The notes under the pieces were generated by a model that searched no databases, was not told the origin of the DNA, and saw nothing but the letters and a program-made list of their open reading frames with translations. DNA of 64,000 nt from Acanthamoeba lenticulata (lineage: Eukaryota; Discosea; Longamoebia; Acanthamoebidae). Location: contig NAVB01000040.1 in assembly GCA_002179805.1 (NCBI GenBank), positions 21,841 to 85,840 of the forward strand, written 5' to 3'. Below are positions 19,814 to 30,684 of the stretch, piece by piece. The first letter of the stretch is position 1; each line of letters opens with the position of its first letter. The position numbers and the translations under genes were made by a program.

Positions 19814-22147
19814 ATGACCCACCATGGTAGTTTTTTAATTGCGAAGAAATGCAAAAGGCAAAGACAAACGGAAAAGAAGAAAGAAGCACAAGAAGAGGAT
19901 CAAATGGCAGTGCGGGTGGTGGCCGTGGATGTGGGCCGAGGGGGAGATGGTGACACCACATCGAGCAGACGCCGAAAAGGCGGTGGAGGCGTGGGGGTCG
20001 AGGAGGTCGTGCTCCCGCTCCTCTTTTTCGCCCACGCGGGCCTCGACACCGCGCTAGCCGGCACCAGCAAGGCCGACCTCAAGCGCACTTGGCTCCAGCA
20101 ATGCTCTGCGGCCCTTTCCCCTCGAGGTAGCTCTTCTTTTGCCTATCGTGTTTTTTCATCCGCCCTACAATTGTTGTCAACATTTGATTTCACCAATGCA
20201 GGAACGCTGCTGGCGGTGGCGCGAGAGCATTGGATGCTCTTCCTCTTCCCCTCAACCACGCAAGGCCAGGACCGTGACGACGACTCGGCCGACGAGGGGG
20301 ACGACACCGCGGCGGCCAAACCCGACTTTAGCTTCATCGAGGTCGACGCACAGTGCCAGACCGAGCACGGGCTGCGTGAGACCATCACCTGCCTCGAGTT
20401 TGTGTCGCTCGTCGTGGCCCAGGGCGACCACGGCGGCCTGCGCCAGAGCCTGGCCGTGGGCTACTCGTCCGGGCGCCTCCGGTTCTTCAACGAGGCCGGC
20501 AGCCTCCTCATGACCCAGCAGCTCCACCTCGCACCCGTGCGGCGCCTCCGCCTGCGCGCGGGCGCCTCGATGTACGGCCACGCCCTCGTCGGCGAGCAGA
20601 ACGAGGACCTCGCCGTCGTGTTTGGCGACGGCGTCGTGGCCACCATCGACGGTCTCTCCCTCTACTCGGCCCTTCGCGCCTGCTTCTTCTACGCCGACCT
20701 GCGCAAGTCGCGCGGCGCGGCCGAGGTGGCGGCCTCCACGCTGGACTATGGCAAGTGGGAGCTCGTCGGGACCGAGGAGGTCCACGACGTGGCCACCTGC
20801 GGGCTCGTCGCCCCGTCGCTCGCCGCCACGCTCGCGTCCGACGGCCCGCTGGGTGGCGCAGGCGGCGTCGGCAGCAGCGGCGTCGGCGGCGCGGCCGGCA
20901 TGGGCGACGCCTACGATGACGCCTACGATGGCGGCCCGGTGACGACGGCGGCAGCGGCCTCGGTGCCCGGCCGGACGCGCCAGCTGCTGGTGGTGGGCAA
21001 GCACCCGATGGTCGCCTTTTACCAGGTCGAGGAGCAGTTCATGTCCTTCACCACAGCCGTTTCGCTGGCCTCGACCGTCGCCACCAAGCTCACTTCGGCC
21101 GTCTTCTCGCTGGCCCGCACCTGGTGGGGCGGCGGCGCCGCGGCCAACAAGGAGGAGTGCGTCGTCCCTTCCTCCTTCCCTTCCCTCTCTGCTGGGGCCC
21201 GCAATTTACGACGCACCGCGGCGCCCACAGAGAGGCCGAGCCGCCCAAGCAGACCGAAACGCCCGTCACGCTGTCCTTTAACTCGTACCTGAGCGACGCC
21301 AAGCGGTACGTCAAGGCCCGGCCCGGGGGCGGGCGGGTCCGGCCTCGAGCTCAGAGCTGACAGACCGAGGCGAGGCAGGCAGGTGGGCGGGATCGCGCTC
21401 GACCCGATGGGCCACTACGCGGCGCTGACCGACAACCTGGCCCGGGTCCTCCTGCTCGACGTGCCGCGCCGCCAGCTGCTCCGCATGTGGAAGGGCTACC
21501 GCGAGGCCCAGTGCGCGTGGCTGTGGGCCGAACCGCCGCCGCCTCCCGCCACGCCAACCTCCTCGTCCCGGTCCGGGTCACCGCGAGGCGCCTCCCGAAG
21601 CAGCTCGACCTCGGGCATCGGCTCTACGACTGCTGCTTCTGCTGGCGCCAGCCGAGCGCACTCGCCGGCCATGACGCCGATCAAGGCGGGCGAAGGCAGT
21701 ACGCGACGACGTCCACTTGGTTGTTGCGGCAGCTTGTCACATGACTCATGCGTGGGCCATCGTGGGGGACGGGGGGACGGGGAACGCAGCGCTGCCGCTG
21801 TATTTGGTCATCTACGCGCCGCGCCGGGGCGTGCTGGAGGTGTGGCACGTGCGACATGGCGGCCGCGTGGGCATCCTCGACGTCGGGATGGAGGGGTACG
21901 TGCGTCCTCGGACACCATGTTTTCTTGTTCTTCTTTTTCTTCTTCGAGGCCTCACTTGTGTCCCGCGCGTGCGTGCAACAGGCGCCTACTGGCGCCGCCG
22001 TGCCCGCTGGGCGCGCCCTCGTTCACAGCTACTTCTGCAGCGACGGGTGTCCCGGCGGCTGCCGCGCGGTCGCCAGCCTTCCCGCCGCGCTGCTTCTTCC
22101 TGGCTGCCGACGGCCGCCTCCTTCAAATCACCCTCCGCTTCTCCTAG
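19814..22147 (+). CDS. RAB3GAP2: RAB3GAP2-like Rab3GAP non-catalytic subunit, short form
   Basis: Homologue of the N-terminal domain of the non-catalytic Rab3GAP subunit, which with RAB3GAP1 acts as a RAB18 GEF and Rab3 GAP on ER and vesicles. Diagnostic blocks in order: LRETITCLEFVSL, LAVGYSSGRLRFFNEAGSLL, EDLAVVFGDGVVATIDGLSL, RQLLVVGKHPMVAFYQVEEQ and VATKLTSAVFSLARTWWGGG. After introns come GGIALDPMGHYAALTDNLAR, VLLLDVPRRQLLRMWKGYRE and LYLVIYAPRRGVLEVWHVRH ('WKGYRDAQ' and 'FLVIYAPRRGILEVW' in animals). About five introns; start at 19814 or the in-frame ATG at 19904. The frame ends at 22147 with FLAADGRLLQITLRF, 39 nt before the convergent gene's stop. The helical C-terminal half of the roughly 1,400-residue animal protein is absent. 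Confidence 0.82.
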
Positions 22148-22186
22148 TGCTTGAGAATTATAAACTTGGCTCTTCACTCGTTTGCC

Positions 22187-23684
22187 TCATCCTCGTGGCG
22201 TCCAGACAGAGGGGAGGGCCGGGATGAACGCGGCCAGATGGTCGCCAAGCCGCTTGCGCAGCACGTAGGCCTCAACTTCGTGCTCTTGCGCCAGGTCAGC
22301 CGGGGCCAGTGGGGCCGCGTGGCCCTCGAATTGCACGCCAAGTGCACGGGGCGGCCCAAGGTGGCGCATGTACTGGAACAGGACGCGGGCGCGGTCCAGG
22401 TGGTAAGCTGCTGTCACGACCACGATCCGCGTCACCTGCAGTGATTCGACCAACTGTGTGCACCCAAAGACATGTCACGTTAAGCAAGTCCAGTGGGGCG
22501 AGAGAGGCAAAGTGAAACGTGCCTCGTAGACGTAGACAACGTTGCCAACGGTGGTCATGGCAAGCGGCTCCTCCACAACACAGTCCGCTGGCACGCCGTG
22601 ATCCTCCACGAGGAGGCGCTTCATGACGGCCGCTTCTGTGTTGTGGCCCTTGACAGTCTCACCCCCGCTGACGATGATCAGCACGCTGGATTTGCCCTCG
22701 TCCTGGCCCTCTTCATCATCGTCATCGTCGTCGTCATCGTCATCACCATGTCCAGAGCTCTCCTTGGCCTTGGCCCCTGCCGCGTTGCTCTGACGTAGGT
22801 CGCGTGTCTCACTTCGCCACACGGCCGCGGCCTTGCGCAAGCGCCCAATCAAGTCGGGCGTGGGTTGGCCGTCGGGTAGAAGCCGCTTGCCCAGAACCAC
22901 CACAGCCGTCCGCCCAGCTGCGGCCCTTCTGGGCGTCGGGTGGTTGATCAGCCGCCAGTGCTCGGGCTGCTCCCATGTGAGGCGCAGCTCCACGTTGGCC
23001 TCCTCGGCCTGGGCTGTGGTGATGGCTGTCACCACTTCGGCTGGCAGCTCGCGGTTGGGCCCGCCTTCCCACAAATCGCCCTTGTTTGTTACAAGTCAGC
23101 CAATCCCTTTCATGTAAAGAACAAAGCAGAAAAAAGGTGTTCGTACTGGGCCACCCCGAAGGGCCAACTTGAAGCCAACGGACGCGCCCTCCGAGTCGTT
23201 GAGCAGGTCGAGTGGGACGCGCGTGTGCCAGCGGCCGCCCTCGCCGGCATGATAGTACAGCGGCCACGCCCGGCTGATGTCCCAAGCGCCCGCCCACTCC
23301 TAAGCAGAACATAAAAGAAAAACAAAGTTGTCGGTTACCGGTTGCGTGAATCACGCGGGCGACGGGTGATGGTCACACGCACAGGGCCTCCAACAAGAAC
23401 GACGCTGTGGCCATAGGCTGCTGGGATGCCCTCGACTCGCAGACGAAGCGTAGGCCCCGGCCACGTCCAATCGTCGTCGGCGCCCCCTGGTCGCGGTCCA
23501 ACTGTGGCCACCAACGAATAATGCTGACTTTAAACATTTAAAAAAAAAAAAACGCGAACGGGGCGAGAGTACAGGAAGGAGGTGAAAGGGAGGAGCTGCC
23601 GTCCGCTCTGTTGATTTGGGCGTTCGAGGAGGCCGGAACCGAGGTCGCCTCCACCCGCACCCGTTTGCTTTCCTTCCCACCCAT
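22187..23684 (-). CDS. DUF218 (SanA/YdcF-like) domain protein
   Basis: Start ATG at 23684 (MGGKESKRVRVEATSVPAS). The N-terminal exons encode a beta-rich region: DWTWPGPTLRLRVEGIPAAY, WDISRAWPLYYHAGEGGRW and LLNDSEGASVGFKLALRG. The C-terminal part is a DUF218 fold: TAVVVLGKRLLPDGQPTPDL, LIIVSGGETVKGHNTEAAVM, MTTVGNVVYVYE, then in the last exon VTRIVVVTAAYHLDRARVLF. The glycine-rich first strand, SGG.T..H.TEA and the late 'VT..YH..RA' match DUF218 proteins such as YdcF and SanA, whose biochemical role is poorly known (envelope integrity in bacteria). An acidic run of about ten Asp between strands is an insertion coded by GAT/GAC repeats. Convergent with RAB3GAP2, 39 nt apart. I do not recognise the N-terminal domain. 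Confidence 0.75.
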
Positions 23685-24303
23685 GTTGCGCGTTAATTGT
23701 GGTGGCAGCAAGAGAAAAAGGTGAGAAATGCAAGCCCTGACGCGATTGGCCAAAATATGGAATTTATCCTCATTTCGCACCACTAGGGGTGTGCGTCTCT
23801 TGCTCGCTGAGGTAAGAACAACAAGCTCGGTTATGAGAATAAGGCGATTTACGCCTAGTAGTTGTCGAGGAACTAGCGCTCGGGGAAGGAACTCCGATTG
23901 TTTAATGACCGAATTGATGCTAGTGGCGCATGCATGATGAAATCCAGCGAACCATCCAGTGGACGAAGCAACCACACCTCAAGGCACGTGTGCTGCTACT
24001 TTCTGGTCCATTCTTAAACGCCTGCCCTCTGAGGGCTTGAAAGCTTTAACCATGAGTCCTACCAAACACACCAACAACATGCACTCTGACATTGAAGCTC
24101 AGTCCTTTTACCAGCCCCCTGAGTGCTGCTCCTTCACCTTTACGATTGCCCTCACGGCCACCTTAGCCTTTGCCTTACTGGTACTTTGCCTGTCCTATAG
24201 TACTGCCCCTGTCGCGGCTAACGCACGCCAACTCTCCACGCAGCTGTGGGGAAGCTGCACGTTGGCCTCGCTTGCCAGCTTTGCTATCATGGGCGCAGAG
24301 TAG
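23685..24303 (+). CDS. Possible small membrane protein and its upstream spacer
   Basis: An uninterrupted frame to 24303 includes an ATG at 24052 (MSPTKHTNNMHSDIEAQ). It encodes about 83 residues with two hydrophobic segments: SFTFTIALTATLAFALLVLC and LASLASFAIMG. No homologous family is recognised. The preceding 23685-24051 holds nothing else I can support apart from the presumed promoter of the minus-strand DUF218 gene. AT-richer composition and lack of introns leave it uncertain whether this is a real gene. Confidence 0.35.
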
Positions 24304-24624
24304 CAGGTCACACCAGGGGCTGCAGGCAGGGAAGCAACTTTGTTGTACATGTGTAAATAAACAATGCCCGACCCGGGACAACCGCGCGAAGGGCAAGAAA
24401 TCAAACGAGGCCACAGAAGTTGCGAACTTGTTCATTTTGTGGTGAGATTCACTCATCACACAGGACGCGTAGGTCAGCACTCTTGTGGAGGAGGCCAACA
24501 GTCAGACCAACACTTGTCTCGTGGCGGGTCGCTGGCGCTGTAGCCGTCGGCGAGAGCAACATCTCGGCTTCGCCATGGCTGGGGCACATCGATGGTGGTG
24601 CAGTTGTCACGCTGATGTGGCTGC
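24304..24624. other. Spacer upstream of the HEAT gene's 3' end
   Basis: 321 nt without a supported gene. A GTAAATAAACAATG stretch near 24350 could include a poly(A) signal for a plus-strand transcript. Confidence 0.3.
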
Positions 24625-24978
24625 TTAAAGGATGTTCCACTTGCCCGTCCGGTCGTAGGAAACGAGAGCGCGGCGCACGTTGCGCTTGATCTTGTCGCAC
24701 TTGTCGTTGCGCATGGAGCGAAGGGCCTCCACGATCTGCTCCTCACGGTGCTTAGGCGAACCATCACACAGGGTGTGCAGCACCTGATACCGCACTTGGT
24801 CGTTGGGGTCGGCGGTCATCTCGAGCACGCGGTCCCAGATCTGGTCGACCTCCTTGCGCACCTTGCACGGGCAGAACTCGCGCAGGGCTTGCAGCCTCTT
24901 CCTCGCGTCGGTGGAGTACGAGAGGGTCAACACCTCATCAAAGTCCTCATACACATCGTCCTGCAGACGGCAGCTCAT
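24625..24978 (-). CDS. Small HEAT-repeat protein
   Basis: Single-exon gene, 117 aa, start ATG at 24978 (MSCRLQDDVYEDFDEVLTLS). The sequence shows helical pairs typical of HEAT repeats: ARKRLQALREFCPCKVRKEV, WDRVLEMTADPNDQVRYQVL, EEQIVEALRSMRNDKCDKIK and RNVRRALVSYDRTGKWNIL. The DPNDQVR turn is the characteristic D..VR of HEAT helix B. HEAT proteins are interaction scaffolds; no enzymatic residue is seen. The absence of introns in this intron-rich neighbourhood and the compact size are unusual. It is divergent from the amidohydrolase with 223 nt between start codons. Confidence 0.75.
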   Translation of the reverse strand: MSCRLQDDVYEDFDEVLTLSYSTDARKRLQALREFCPCKVRKEVDQIWDRVLEMTADPNDQVRYQVLHTLCDGSPKHREEQIVEALRSMRNDKCDKIKRNVRRALVSYDRTGKWNIL

Positions 24979-25201
24979 CTTGTTGTTTTTGTTGCTTATT
25001 CAGTTGCTGTTATGGTTGTGTGGCCTTTTTGACCCTTTAAAAAGGAACCAGCTCTTTGACTGTTGCTTGAAAGTACTTCAATGCACGAAGTTCACAAAAA
25101 AAAAAGGCCAACAATCTGCGCAAAAAAGCGGAATCGTTTTTTGTAGACTTATATTCCAAATAATTGCAACTTATTATTTTATTTTTGATTTTAAAGATTG
25201 A

Positions 25202-27242
25202 ATGGATGAACGAGTCGTGGTGCTTCGTTGTGGGCGTTTGTTTGACGGCCAGCGTGTATGGGCAGCAGAGCAGCCACACCGGTGCGTGGTGGTAGTCCTG
25301 CGCGGAGAGCACATTATCCAAGTACAGTCCCTCTACCCGGCTGGGGGCTTCAAGGGCTGACGAGTGCTGCAGGTCGGGTGGGAAGATGAAGTGCAACTGG
25401 GCGGAGAAGGCACTGGACCGGACCCGCGAGTTGTCGATCTCTCCGCCTTCACCATCATGCCAGGTGAACCTTTCACTCTCCACCAACACAATGCGGTGGT
25501 GGCTAACGACAACTGGCCTTGGCCCTTGCAGGCCTCGTGGACTGTCATGTGCATCCGCTGCTCAACGAAAGCGACTACCAGATGAAGCACCTTTGCCAGT
25601 CCTCGGCCGTACGCCTCTCCCTCGGGCTTGCTTGGCCCGCTCAAGACGCTCAAACCTCTCGTGCTGGACAGTACAAGGCCCTCCGCGGGCTCGCGGTGGT
25701 GCAAAAGATGCTCAAGTGCGGGTGGACCACGATCCGAGTGGCGGGCGACGCCGACGTGTTCTTTGCCGCGCTCGACCTGCGGCGTGCGATCGACGGTCTG
25801 TCTTCTTCTCCTCCTCGCGTGCTTGCGTCGCGCCCACATGTGGCCCTTTCCTCACATATATCACTCTTCTGAAGAGGGAATCCATGTGGGGCCACGCATC
25901 ACCGGAGCCGGCCACTACCTCTCGATCACAGGCGGCGGCGGCGACATCAGCACCATCGCCCCCGAGCACGCGGGCTGCTTCGTCTCTGGTCTCAAGTCTC
26001 TTTTCGCACCAAGTGTCTGGGCCTTTCCCCCTGACGCGCGGTTCTTGTGCAGACGGGAAGGTCGTGGATGGCCCGGAGGAGATGCGCAAGGCCGTCCGGG
26101 AGGAGATCAAGTATGGCAGTGATTGGATCAAGGTCTCGCTCCCTGCTCCCCGGTCGCATCCTCACCTGAGCTCATTCATGATGGTGCCGCGTCTTTGCGC
26201 AGTTGTTGGTGACGGGCGCCTACATGGCCATGTCCGGCGGCTCGACCGACGCTCCGCTCTACGTGCACTTCAGCCCGCAGGTACCCGCAGCTGCTGCTCG
26301 TGTTGCTGTAACGCGGCCGGGAGATGACAACCGCGCGGTCATCTCGGGGAAGCAGGAGCTGCAGGTGGCGGTCGAGGAGACTCGGCGGCTGGGCAAGTAC
26401 GTCATGGCGCACGCGCACTCAGCCGAGGGCATCAAACAGGCGGTGCGTTGTCGCAACATCACCAGCCAACAAACGTGTGCGACTTTGCTTATGAGACGCT
26501 TGCGGACGTACGTTCAGGTGAGAGCCGGTGTGCGTTCGATCGAACATGGCAGCTTCATCGATGACGAGGGCATCGAGCTCATGCTGCGCCAGTAAGTCAA
26601 CGCTCTTGCGACTTGCTTGTGGCCTGCGGCCGAAAGGCGGTACGGGCGATACGTAGGTGGGGCTGACTCTTGTGGTCTGTGTGTGCAGCGGAACGTGGCT
26701 GGTCCCGACGCAGTTCATCGGACTCTATTACAGCTCGATCGCGAGCTCGGCCTCGGCCGCGAGCCTCAGCAAGATGCTGCAGCTCCAGAAAGAGTGCGCC
26801 ACGACTCAGCCCCGTCTCAGCTACTGCCCAACGATTGACGTCGCGCATACACACATGCATGGACAGGACGGACGAGCAGTCGATCGCGTGCTTGCGCAAG
26901 GCCGTCGCGGCCGGCGTCAAGATTGCGTGCGGTTCCGATTACGCCGGGTGGGACCCATCGTTGAACGTGCGTGAGCTCGAGCTGATGGTGACGCAGCTGG
27001 ACATGACGCCGCTGGACGCCCTCCGCTCGGCCACGTCTTCGGCTGCCGAGCTCCTGGGCCCGAGCTGGGAAAAGCGAATCGGGACCATCGAGAGCGGCAA
27101 GCTGGCCGACTTGCTTGTCGTGGCTGGCGACCCAAGCCAAGACATCACGGCCCTGCGGGACATTCGCGCCGTCTTGCTGGCCGGCTCCGTGGTGCATTCC
27201 ACCCTGTCTGCGATCCTTCCTGTGGACAAAATCCTACCATAA
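25202..27242 (+). CDS. Metal-dependent amidohydrolase (imidazolonepropionase/prolidase-like)
   Basis: Cyclic-amidase superfamily enzyme that probably hydrolyses an amide or dipeptide bond. Exon 1 is 25202-25321 (MDERVVVLRCGRLFDG...GEHIIQ), exon 2 25373-25463, exon 3 starts at 25532, all in phase. The metal site is evident: GLVDCHVHPLLN (HxH on strand 1), VMAHAHSAEGIKQAV, RSIEHGSFIDDEGIELM and the strand-8 aspartate in KIACGSDYAGWDP. The C-terminal signature LDALRSATSSAAELLG, then GTIESGKLADLLVVAGDP, is typical of the YtcJ/HutI-like subgroup. The substrate-side loop is GPRITGAGHYLSITGGGGD. A 63-nt in-frame intron (GTACGC...GGACAG) within exon 3 restores SSAYKALRGLAVVQKML. About ten exons. No signal peptide, so probably cytosolic. 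The exact substrate is unknown. Confidence 0.87.
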
Positions 27243-27278
27243 AGGCCTGAAACATACGTAAGAGCTTTATCTTGAAGC

Positions 27279-30200
27279 TTAGAGCGAATCCTCTTCCGCC
27301 GTATGATCCACGCTGAAGTTGAGCATGTCACTGGCTTGACTGGTTTGCCCTCGCTGCCGCCGCCTGTAGGTCACAGCAATAGCGCCCGCAAGGACCGCCA
27401 CAACAACCAACACGGCCACGGGCACCGCCACCCAAACGGCCACAATCAGACCCAAATTGGAGTCCGAGCCTCCGCCATCGCCTTTCCCTCCCGTTGCGCC
27501 CAGAAGTACACCAAAGTCTGTCACATAAACAGCGTCAGCCTGCGGCTGTGGGGTTCGCTCGGGGTGGGCCTTCTGTGTTACCGGGATCGTAGGTCAGGCT
27601 GGCGTTGAATCGCGCAAAGGACAGCACCAGCTGCGACCGCCCAAGATCCACGTCAAACAGCACTGCGGGGACGCTGGCAAGGCCTGTGTTCACTTGGCGC
27701 ACGTGTTGTCCGTCGAGTTCGACCACGTCAACGAGTCGGATCTGGGTCTCTACGAGGCTTTGGCCGAGCAGAGCAAACGTCGTGACGCCGTCGGTGGAGC
27801 TGTCGCCGAGCCTCGTGGCGCTGGGTTGCTCGTGGGCTGATGTCCAGTCGCACCTCCAGCCGGCTCTCGTCCGGAAGCGCAAGCCAGGGCCAGGCGAACA
27901 AGCGAACGGTGAGCTTGGCAAAGGTCGGCGTGATTGTGAAGGCCGTCAGGTTGCCCACGGACACGTTGGTCGCCTTGTCAAACAGATCAAACTGGAACTC
28001 GACTCGCGCCTCCTCAGCGACGACGGCGTCGCTGCCAAGGCCGAGAGCCGCCGCAAAGATGAAGCTTTGGCTCGCGCCCAACGTCGCGTCGGGTGTCACC
28101 GCCCTCCATCTGCCTGGAGTCCGAGTCAGCTCGAGGCAAGCAAATCACAGGAGTTTGGGGTTTACAACCGTTGACAAGAGCGGCCTGCTGCAGGAAGGTG
28201 GCCGACACGTTGGCCGCAACCTCGCTGATGCGGGCGACATTGATGCCAACTGCGCTCTCGACCTGCGTCGCCCCGTTGTCGTCCTTGGGTACGATCTGCA
28301 TGCTTGGCGCCGAGAGATTGAACACGAGCAGTGGCGTGTCCACCTGCGGGGTCGTCGCATTCGAAGTGATGTAGAGTGGCGATGGCGTGGGCGACACGGA
28401 CATCGTCGGCGAGGGCGACATGGATGGTGAGTTGGTAGGCGACGGCGAACTCGTTGGTGAATTGGACGGTGATGGGGAAGGAGTGCGCGAGCTCGAAGGT
28501 GACGGCGTAGCAGAGGGGGAAGGGGATGGCGACGCGCTCGCAAAGCACGGCGCTGGCGGGGGCACAACAAGGTTGAGTCGTCATGACCAAGGGCACAAAC
28601 GCGAAAGTATCAAAAGACAGGTACCTGTCGTGGGGGCAGTCGCTGGCCCGGCGACCGAGATCGAAAGTAAACCTGTCTCCGATTTGAATATCGTTCCACT
28701 ACCACAGACGATTGGATTGCCCAACGAGCCTGCGTTGATAAAGCACTGCCCAACGAGATTCCATAGGCCTGTCACCTTCACACCAAACGCTTCGGTCGAA
28801 GTGGAGGAAGAGAACGCCTCAGAACGCGCCCAAGACAGCTTGTGCGACGCGGAAGGTCAAACGTTTTACTCACCATCCACGTGATTGGCGATGTTGATGG
28901 TCATTACGTCGTTCTGGTTCCAAGTCGAATTGTCCACAAGCACACCTGCCGAATAACAGGTTATGGATTGACAACACGCAGCAGCCAAGGGCTTTGTGGG
29001 GAAAGTTGGGCCGTACCAGCTCGTGCTACGATGTGGCCAACTCCATCTTGGGTCCACTTTGCGCCACTGCCCACCAATGCGACGCCAGCTGGATTACAAC
29101 TCATTTTTTTAGTCTCCAGACTTGCGTCCCGTTCTGACTGATGGACAGAGACGCACTTGTGTTTCCTGGACTGCTTGTGGTGATGTTCAGCGTTCCGTTT
29201 TGAGCCCATGTTGCGCTTGAGCTCAGGCGCACGCCACAGGTGGAATCAATGGACAGGTTGGCCTGGCCATTCTGCACCCAGGAGCCGGATATTCTCACGA
29301 CCACGGCCGCTGTCCACATGCGCGCATGAGCTCTCAGCACAAAGAAAGCAAAAGGGGAAAAGCTTAGGTACCTAAGCTCGAGTTGCTGGCTTGCACGTCA
29401 AACTGATCGTTTTGCACCCACTGGCCCATAATCACTGCAAACACCAACCAATCGACCATCAAAAGTCGATGTACATTTCATTCGCAAGAAGCTGGTACCG
29501 TTGGCTCCGCCGCTGAGTTGGAGGGAAACACTCGAATTCTGCATCCATTGGCTCGTTGGCTCCATGGAAATCGCCGCTGCAGAGGGCGACAATCAAAGGA
29601 GTTGGCGTTGTGCTGTGCGCAACGATGCCGCTGCGACTGGGAGAGTCCAGGAACGCACCCTGAGACGAGGACACCTGCAGCTTCAGAGGAGCGGACGGAC
29701 CCTGAGACCATATGGCATTTGTGCCCAAGTTGAAGCCGAGCGAGTTGGGCCCGTAGTTGATGACGTCCAGGCGGTTGAACTGGTTAAACCTCCCAGCCGG
29801 GTTTCCACTGGCCAAGGAAATGCCTGGAGCGGTCGGTTGGTTAACAGGCCACATGCCCACGACATACTCAGAGCTGTAGGAGGAACGTACAAGTGCTTGG
29901 CCCTACACCTAGAGTGATCGAAAGAGGCCCCAGTTGATTCCACACGCTCCAGTACTGCACCAACAGCCCTGCGCAGGTGTTTGCACGTTGTGAGGAAGGT
30001 TGAGGCCAGAGAGAGCCGTGGAAGGGCTGCCCTTTTTACCTTTTACACCATAGTAAGTGTTGGAGAGCACCTCGATACTGAGATTGGCGGTTTGAGTGAT
30101 AACGCTCCCTGAGTCCACTTGAATAACTGGGGAAGGTGTGAATGAGCTTTTCTCAAGGAAGGGCAGGCATCTTGTAGCGTACATGAGGTTTCGCGAATGT

Positions 30201-30684
30201 GTAGAGAGCCAGCTAGTGTGACATTTGCGCCAGAGAAGAAAATGGACTTATTTTGCGCCAAGCTGAAGTCGAGTATCACATTGGCTGCTCCTCTGCAACG
30301 ATAATAAATTTTTAAACTTAGGAAACTTATAATAAGTTTCCAATATAATTATAAGTTTCCTAAGTTAAAAAAAAATAAAAATAAAAAAAAAATGGGCGCA
30401 CTCGATGATGATGGACTTGTCGCAGAACACGACGGACTCGCTATAAATGCCAGAGTTGATGTAGACAGTATCGCCATTACTCAAAAGTGGAATTGCAGCA
30501 CTAAGCGTTGAAGCCGAACAACCCACAGGGCAGACTTGAACTATGCTCAGGCAGGTAGTGTCAGCCGTTACAAACAACACGAACAAGCTCATGCGGCGGC
30601 TGAAAACGTACAGTACGCAGCCGAACTGCGCCAGCACAACAGTACCAATAGCACCAACCGAACCAGTATGGCGAGGTTCTCCAT
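27279..30684 (-). CDS. Large type I surface protein, beta-helix with W-x-Q-N modules
   Basis: Start ATG at 30684 gives a signal peptide (MENLAILVRLVLLVLLCWRS). After an intron containing an inverted repeat comes VCPVGCSASTLSAAIPLLSN and GDTVYINSGIYSESVVF, the usual opening of a pectin-lyase-like parallel beta-helix. A series of exons then repeats a 'W-x-Q-N-x-x-x-L-x-I' motif: FKWTQGALSLK, AIWSQGPSAPLKLQV, SQWMQNSSVSLQLSG, SWVQNGQANLSID, ATWAQNGTLNITTSS, AKWTQDGVGHIVA and STWNQNDVMTINIA. A stalk rich in Ser/Pro/Thr follows (TPSPSPSNSPTSSPSPTNSP). A beta-sandwich-like region comes next (VGNLTAFTITPTFAKLTVRL), then a membrane helix (GLIVAVWVAVPVAVLVVVAV) and a basic tail (YRRRQRG). Many N-x-S/T sites support extracellular exposure. 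An adhesion or cell-wall role is plausible but unproven. More than ten introns; internal boundaries are approximate. Confidence 0.72.
30315..30366. repeat. 19-bp perfect inverted repeat in the first introns of the surface-protein gene
   Basis: Arm 1 (30315-30333, AACTTAGGAAACTTATAAT) is exactly complementary to arm 2 (30348-30366), with a 14-nt spacer. A second, overlapping near-palindrome, GGAAACTTAT-A-ATAAGTTTCC (30321-30341), sits in the left half. The sequence is AT-rich in a GC-rich gene and could be a small MITE-like relic or an intronic hairpin. Confidence 0.85.

Noticed and set aside
20252..21004. 250-codon minus-strand ORF
   Set aside because: Antisense of the RAB3GAP2 exon; no recognisable domain.
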